64,000 nucleotides of DNA from Ignavibacteria bacterium (GTDB taxonomy: Bacteria; Bacteroidota; Ignavibacteria; Tepidaquicellales; Tepidaquicellaceae), in NCBI GenBank assembly GCA_016710985.1, contig JADJTX010000014.1, forward strand, positions 81,829 through 145,828, given 5' to 3'. Under the pieces are notes generated by a model. That model worked only from the letters and a program-made list of their open reading frames with translations, did no database searches and was not told the origin of the DNA. Positions 59,564 to 64,000 of the stretch are shown one piece after another. The position numbers and the translations under genes were made by a program. Position 1 is the first letter of the stretch. Each line of letters begins with the position of its first letter.

Positions 59564-60165
59564 TCAATAGTGTTTGATCCTGTCCTTTAAATACTTATTC
59601 AAAAGTTCTCTTCCTCTGAAGATATGTGCTTTTACAGTTCCCAGCGGGAGTTTGAGTTCTTTAGCAATTTCTTCATATTCTTTTTCCTCTTTATGCCTTA
59701 GTACAATTACTTCTCTATACTTTGGAGGTAATGATTCTATTGCTTCATTCAGGATTTGTTTCATCTGATCATCTACAATATGCCTGTCCGGCTTATTTTC
59801 GTGATCCGAATTTCAAATTTATAATCGCTGTCGTCAGCTGCAATTTCCTTATCAATGGAGAAAGTTGAAAGCTTTTTTTTCCTCAGATAATCTATTGCAT
59901 TATTCGTAGCAATTTTAAAAAGCCATGTCGAAAAAGCAAACTGTTTGTCAAAATTATGCAAAGAGTTAAATGCTTTGATAAAGGCTTCCTGAGTAAGGTC
60001 TTCGACATCTTCTTTCCTTGATATCATCCTGTAAACAAGGTTGTATATCATCTGATAATACTTTTTCATCAGCTTTTCATAAGACGCCTGTTTACCTGAC
60101 AAAGCCTCTTCAATCAGGACCATATCGTCCGCTTTTGATTTGTTATGTACTATTGTCGGATTCAT
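59564..60165 (-). CDS. ECF-type RNA polymerase sigma factor, frameshifted
   Basis: Two ORFs (59773-60165 and 59564-59764) form one ~200-residue sigma-70 family, ECF-type factor. Region 2 (~30-100) shows the core-binding and -10-reading pattern YQMIYNLVYRMISRKEDVEDLTQEAFIKAFNSLHNFDKQFAFSTWLFKIATNNAIDYLRKKK. Region 4 (~150-198) is LPPKYREVIVLRHKEEKEYEEIAKELKLPLGTVKAHIFRGRELL. The link EIRDHENKPDRHIVDDQMKQ is restored if a GG at 59806-59807 is read as GGG. No anti-sigma gene is adjacent. PorX-PorY systems act through such a factor, but this gene lies far from porX. Confidence 0.82.
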
Positions 60166-60599
60166 TAAAAGCTGTGAGGGTTTGAGAGGAATATTTTATT
60201 TTTCATTGTGCAAAAATTACATCTATTCAAATTCAAATTCAATAGCAATAAACGATGCAGTATTTGAATATTTCAGTGCTGTCCAAAATATATTGATTTA
60301 TATAAAATACTTTAGAATGAGTTTCTGATCAAACAACCGTACACAGTTGATATACACCAAAATTTTATTGAGTGAGTCTTATTATTACTACCACAAAGTC
60401 ACAAAGTCACAAAGTAATATTTAAAAAAGTTTTTCTTTCATGTCTTTAAGTCTTTCAGGTAAAAAAGGAATTTTAAAAAAACGTTTGAACGGGTGTGCTT
60501 TGGGTTAAAAATCACAGGCTAGTTGACAGAAATATTATTGAACCAAAAAAGCATAAATATTATATTTGCTACAACATCAACAACTTTAAAATTATCCAA
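60166..60599. other. Intergenic stretch with a CACAAAGT repeat
   Basis: No gene was seen. At 60391-60415 CCACAAAGTCACAAAGTCACAAAG repeats the 8-mer CACAAAGT. Around 60435-60460 an imperfect inverse (CTTTCATGTCTTTAAGTCTTTC) may pair with it. It resembles the other dispersed hairpin repeats. The region must hold the promoters for the divergent sigma-factor and beta-barrel genes, but no boxes could be assigned. Confidence 0.4.
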
Positions 60600-61436
60600 A
60601 TGAAAAAATCATTACTCGCAATTTCCTTATTAAGCTTATCCGTCACAGCGTTTTCGCAGTCTTTGCCTGAAGGCGGTTTCTATGCCGGTTTAGGCGCTAA
60701 CTTTAATTTGGTTGACTACAAAGAAACTGAAGCGAATACACTCGGACTTTCAAATGTTATTTTAAACGGAAATATAATTGCACAAGGTTATGCAGGAGGT
60801 CCGTATGATTTTCCCGGAGGAACGGATAACAGATTCTCTCCTTTGATTCAAACAGGATATTACCATCTTTTTAATAACAGTAAATGGCTGTGGGAGCAAA
60901 ACTTACATACAGCTATATAGGATCAAGCATAACAAAAGGTGAACAGCATATTCCCCAGACGGGAGCTGTAGGTAACCTTCCGTTTACCGGAGATGCGGTT
61001 GCAGAGTCTTTTGAATACCAGGTCACCAACCAGTTAACTCTGACACCTTACATAGGAGTCTCGATAAATAGAGCATACTTTTATCTTGGAGCAGGTCCTT
61101 CATATTCGCAGGCAAAAGAAAGCCTTAACAATTTAGTCGGTTATGCCTATTTAGGAAGCGGGGAAGTTAATATCTCCGGCGCTCCCACTACTTTTTCCGC
61201 CACTGACTGGGTATTCGGCTTTTCTGCTGTAGCCGGGGGGAACTTACTTCATTACTCCTTCCTGGTTTTTAGATTTTAGTTATACATTCAGTAAGACTGG
61301 AACTCAAACCAATGATTTTGTACAGCCTTTTTCACATTCAGAAGGACCGATAAATACCTCGGGAGATATGGTCGGGAAAACAAGCAGTCATCAGATCATT
61401 AATACTTTTAGTTTGACGATCAATAGGGTTTTCTGA
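60600..61436 (+). CDS. Outer-membrane beta-barrel protein, with two frameshifts
   Basis: Two ORFs plus a third frame give one ~275-residue protein. The start at 60600 has a good signal peptide (KKSLLAISLLSLSVTAFSQ). The first frame reaches LFNNSKWLWEQNL. With one G added to GGG at 60892-60894 it becomes SKWLWGAKLTYSYIG and continues through ESFEYQVTNQLTLTPYIGVSINRAYFYLGAGPSY. At the G6 run 61235-61240, one G less gives GTYFITPSWFLDFSYTFSKTGTQ and the natural end TINRVF. The alternating strands and final Phe fit an OmpA/OmpW-like barrel. The function is unknown. Confidence 0.72.
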
Positions 61437-61646
61437 GACTTATTAATTTATTCTCCCGCTTTTTATATTAAACCGCATATAAAACAGAGAACATAGAAAT
61501 ATTATTTTATTAATAATTTTCACTTTGTTACTATGAGGTTAATTTTTCTTTTTGTACAGCCCGGCTGCCCGGCTCATTGTTAAACAAAAATGCATTTAAA
61601 GTTTAAAGTATGTTGTATAAGTTTAAAAAAAGAAAGGAAACAAATT

Positions 61647-63119
61647 ATGAGAAAATTCATTTTATGCCTCGGGATTTTTATTCTTTCTGTATCAGCTCTT
61701 TTCGCGGACGCCTTTGACACTTCAACTATAGCTTATTCGCCTGTATATAATTATAAAAATCCGAAATTTGAGAAAAAAAATAATACATGGTATTTTAATC
61801 TTGACTACCTGACACTTGCTTATGAAAGATGGGATACACTGAACTCAAGATCGAATATAATAGTGCGTAAAGTCTTATTTGACAATATGGAAAGTGAAAC
61901 AGCGGTAACGGACAATAATTTTCTTAACACAAACCCTGCAGTGTCGCATACAATGGTTGTCTGGAGCTCCAACATTAACAGCAATCCTGATATTTTTTAC
62001 TCTGTCTATACCGGTACAAACTGGTCATCGCCTCAGGCTTTGCAGACAACTCCTCAGTATGAGTTTACTCCTGATGTAGCAGAATAATACGCTTACTACA
62101 TTACTTATCAGAGTGAAGGAGACATTTTTTTAAAGATCATGTATCAGGGTAATTTTCTTCTGGACAGCAATCTGACATCAGGCATTAGCGAAGGATGTTC
62201 AAGTCCTAAAGTCCGCATTTATCAAAACAAATTATTTCTTGCATATTTAAAAACCGTGAACTCTGTTCAGAAAATGGTAATCACCAAAGGGGTCATCGGC
62301 ACTGACTTCAGGCTAAATAATATTTCATCCGAGGAAATTACTTTACCAAAATCAGTCTCCGGTATAAATTTCTCAAATGGCTTTTCTTCATTTCCTTCTG
62401 AAGACGGATTCATAAATTATAATTATGATACGTTAGGCTCAGTTCATACCATGGGAATAAACCTCGGAAATTATTCGGATAAAAATATTTTTACCGGGAA
62501 TTACACCGGCAGAAACATCAACGGAGTCGGGTCTCTGCTGGGAATTGTAACAGACAACAATTCGTCATCATATTATTTCACTGCATTCGGATGGCTGAGA
62601 AAATCAAATGATTCCTCAATGATATCCGCAAACGGTCACTATAATTACTCTACATCCGGGATCACAAAAAGTTTTTATCTTGGTGATTCAACAGTTAATT
62701 CAAGCATTGATATCAGCAACCATTTTCCCAACGGACTCATTAATGCTTACAGGTTCAGACTGGTATGGGAAAGAAAGATCAATAACAGGACTTCAATAGT
62801 TGAATCAAGATTCGATGATCATTTGAGTGATATAAATTCCGAGGCAGGGATAGTTTCGGATTATAAGCTTGAACAGAATTATCCTAATCCTTTTAATCCA
62901 TCAACAGTCATAAATTATTCAATAAAAGAAAAAGGTTTTGTGACTCTCAGGATCTATAATTCACTGGGAAAAGAAGTTTCCACTCCGGTCAGTCAGATAC
63001 AAAATGCAGGAAGATATTCTGTAGTATGGAGTGCAGGAAATTTTCCAAGCGGTGTATATTATTATCAAATGAAAACTGAGGGCATTACCGTTTCAAAAAA
63101 AATGATAGTGATGAAATAA
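61647..63119 (+). CDS. T9SS-sorted secreted protein, interrupted by one in-frame TAA
   Basis: The start at 61647 gives a signal peptide (MRKFILCLGIFILSVSALFA); the frame is open back to 61590, but the extra residues are not signal-like. Residues ~25-145 and the region after the TAA at 62085-62087 are BNR/beta-propeller-like (NIIVRKVLFDNMES, TMVVWSSNINSNPDIFYSVYTG, DIFLKIMYQGNFLL). The frame continues without shift across the stop for 17 codons to the second ORF's ATG (62139). The end is a T9SS type A sorting domain (NYPNPFNPST ... SGVYYYQMK ... SKKMIVMK). The total would be ~490 residues. The stop may be a sequence error. Confidence 0.78.
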
Positions 63120-63522
63120 GATTAATCCCGATATAAATAGAAGAATTTCTCTCACAGATTACACAGATATACACAGAATCTGTCTTTGATTAACCTTAGG
63201 GAGTCAAAATAGTTAAAATAAAATTTAGGTTTGCATCTGTGAAAATCCGTGTAATCAGTGAGAGATCAAACAATGAATTACAAAAATTACTTATTAAATG
63301 TTTTGGACAGATGTGAATGATTCAAGATAAACTTCAGATCCCAACATAATTTGTAATCTGTAATTTGTAATTTGAAATTGTCACAATCCCCCCTTTTATT
63401 GCCGCAAACATACTCTGTTCATTTAATTTAAGATTACTATTTTTGTAAGACGCAAAATCAAGAACTTTACTTAAACTATTTCTTAATGAATATTAATCAT
63501 AAATCAAAATCGAGAAAGCATC
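63120..63522. other. Intergenic stretch with a dispersed hairpin repeat
   Basis: A 118-bp palindromic element occupies 63148-63265: TCTCTCACAGATTACACAGA at the left and, inverted, TCTCTCACTGATTACACGGA at the right. The remainder is AT-rich, with TGTAATTTGTAATTTG words at ~63355-63378. No gene was seen. Confidence 0.55.
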
Positions 63523-64000
63523 ATGCAAAAACTAACAACATGCCTTTGGTTTGAAAACGACGTGGAAGACGCAGTTAACTTTTACACATCAGTATTCAAA
63601 AATTCAAAGAAAGGAAACACATCCCGCTATGATGAAGCGAGTGCGGCTGTTTCAGGAAAACCGGCAGGCTCTGTATTAACTATGGCATTCGAGATTGAAG
63701 GCAGAGAATTTCTCGCACTAAACGGCGGACCGCTTTTCAAATTCAGCGAGGCGGTCTCCCTTGTCATAAATTGTGATACGCAGAAGGAAGTTGACTATTA
63801 CTGGGAAAAACTTACGGCAGACGGCGGACAGGAAAGCATGTGCGGATGGCTTAAAGATCAGTACGGACTTTCCTGGCAGGTTGTACCCGCAGGTTTAGAA
63901 AAACTGATGAGCGGCAAAGATCCTGCCAGATCTAAGAGAGTAATGGAAGCTTTGCTTAAGATGAAAAAACTCGATATCGCAGAATTAGAGAAAGCGGCTG
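63523..64000 (+). CDS. VOC family protein (PhnB-like), partial at the right edge
   Basis: 159 residues are visible before the window ends, with no stop. The frame is a vicinal-oxygen-chelate/PhnB-type protein: LTTCLWFENDVEDAVNFYTSVFKNSK at the start, then GSVLTMAFEIEGREFLALNGGPLFKFSEAVSLVINCDTQKEVDYYWEKLTADGGQESMCGWLKDQYGLSWQVVP, and the C-terminal DPARSKRVMEALLKMKKLDIAELEKA helix. This is the 3-demethylubiquinone-9-methyltransferase-like group, whose activity is mostly unproven. The preceding sequence TCGAGAAAGCATC carries a weak RBS. Confidence 0.88.
   Translation, partial: MQKLTTCLWFENDVEDAVNFYTSVFKNSKKGNTSRYDEASAAVSGKPAGSVLTMAFEIEGREFLALNGGPLFKFSEAVSLVINCDTQKEVDYYWEKLTADGGQESMCGWLKDQYGLSWQVVPAGLEKLMSGKDPARSKRVMEALLKMKKLDIAELEKAA

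Overview
The window comes from a low-GC, Gram-negative bacterium of the Bacteroidota/Chlorobiota group, most likely class Ignavibacteria. The basis is three secreted proteins ending in a type IX secretion (T9SS) type A sorting domain with the NYPNPFNPST signature, a PorX-type T9SS regulator, an lpxC-fabZ gene fusion, paired Skp/OmpH genes next to bamA and lpxD, and the Bacteroidota-style kdp operon. This placement is inferred from gene content and was not tested with a marker tree. No rRNA, tRNA, phage or classical transposase gene was found.

Layout. 1-2,990: end of an unknown membrane protein, a [2Fe-2S] ferredoxin-like protein, a frameshifted unknown gene, a DHFR-like reductase and a GNAT acetyltransferase. 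3.2-7.3 kb: two large T9SS-exported proteins. 7.4-8.6 kb: pgk. 8.7-26.1 kb: a long minus-strand housekeeping block. In transcription order it reads porX, tsaE, tsaB, accD, panC, a nucleotidyltransferase, a phosphohexomutase, ddl, an ftsB-like gene, an M42 peptidase, trpS, uppS, bamA, two skp genes, lpxD and lpxC-fabZ. It makes cell wall precursors, lipid A, malonyl-CoA and the outer-membrane assembly machine. 26.4-36.0 kb: a K+ uptake locus read on the minus strand: two tiny membrane ORFs, kdpF, kdpA, kdpB, kdpC, a small membrane ORF, a porin, a stand-alone KdpD sensor and a HAMP/PAS histidine kinase. A sigma-54-like promoter lies in front of it, and a sigma-54-activating response regulator is encoded at 37.9-39.3 kb. 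39.8-45.3 kb: rlmD, proC, kdsD, lptC and an OstA-like gene (LPS synthesis and export). 45.4-56 kb: accessory region with small DUF genes and a zinc-ribbon/SPFH membrane module broken up by repeats. 56-64 kb: a GxxExxY element, mutS, an ECF sigma factor, a beta-barrel protein, a third T9SS protein and a partial VOC protein.

Three features run through the whole window. (1) At least twelve reading frames are broken, mostly by one base in a mononucleotide run, including essential genes such as accD. Residual sequencing error is the likeliest cause, and I have merged the pieces. (2) Arrays of period-7 (sometimes 8 or 9) tandem repeats sit directly at stop codons and sometimes encode the last residues of the protein. 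(3) There are several palindromic mobile-looking elements: two copies of a ~160-bp MITE with 9-bp target duplications, and two ~690-bp units that each carry a GxxExxY gene between inverted repeats. The most interesting candidates for new biology are the zinc-ribbon/SPFH-SHOCT/coiled-coil module (47.4-53.4 kb), the GxxExxY elements and the stop-codon repeat arrays.
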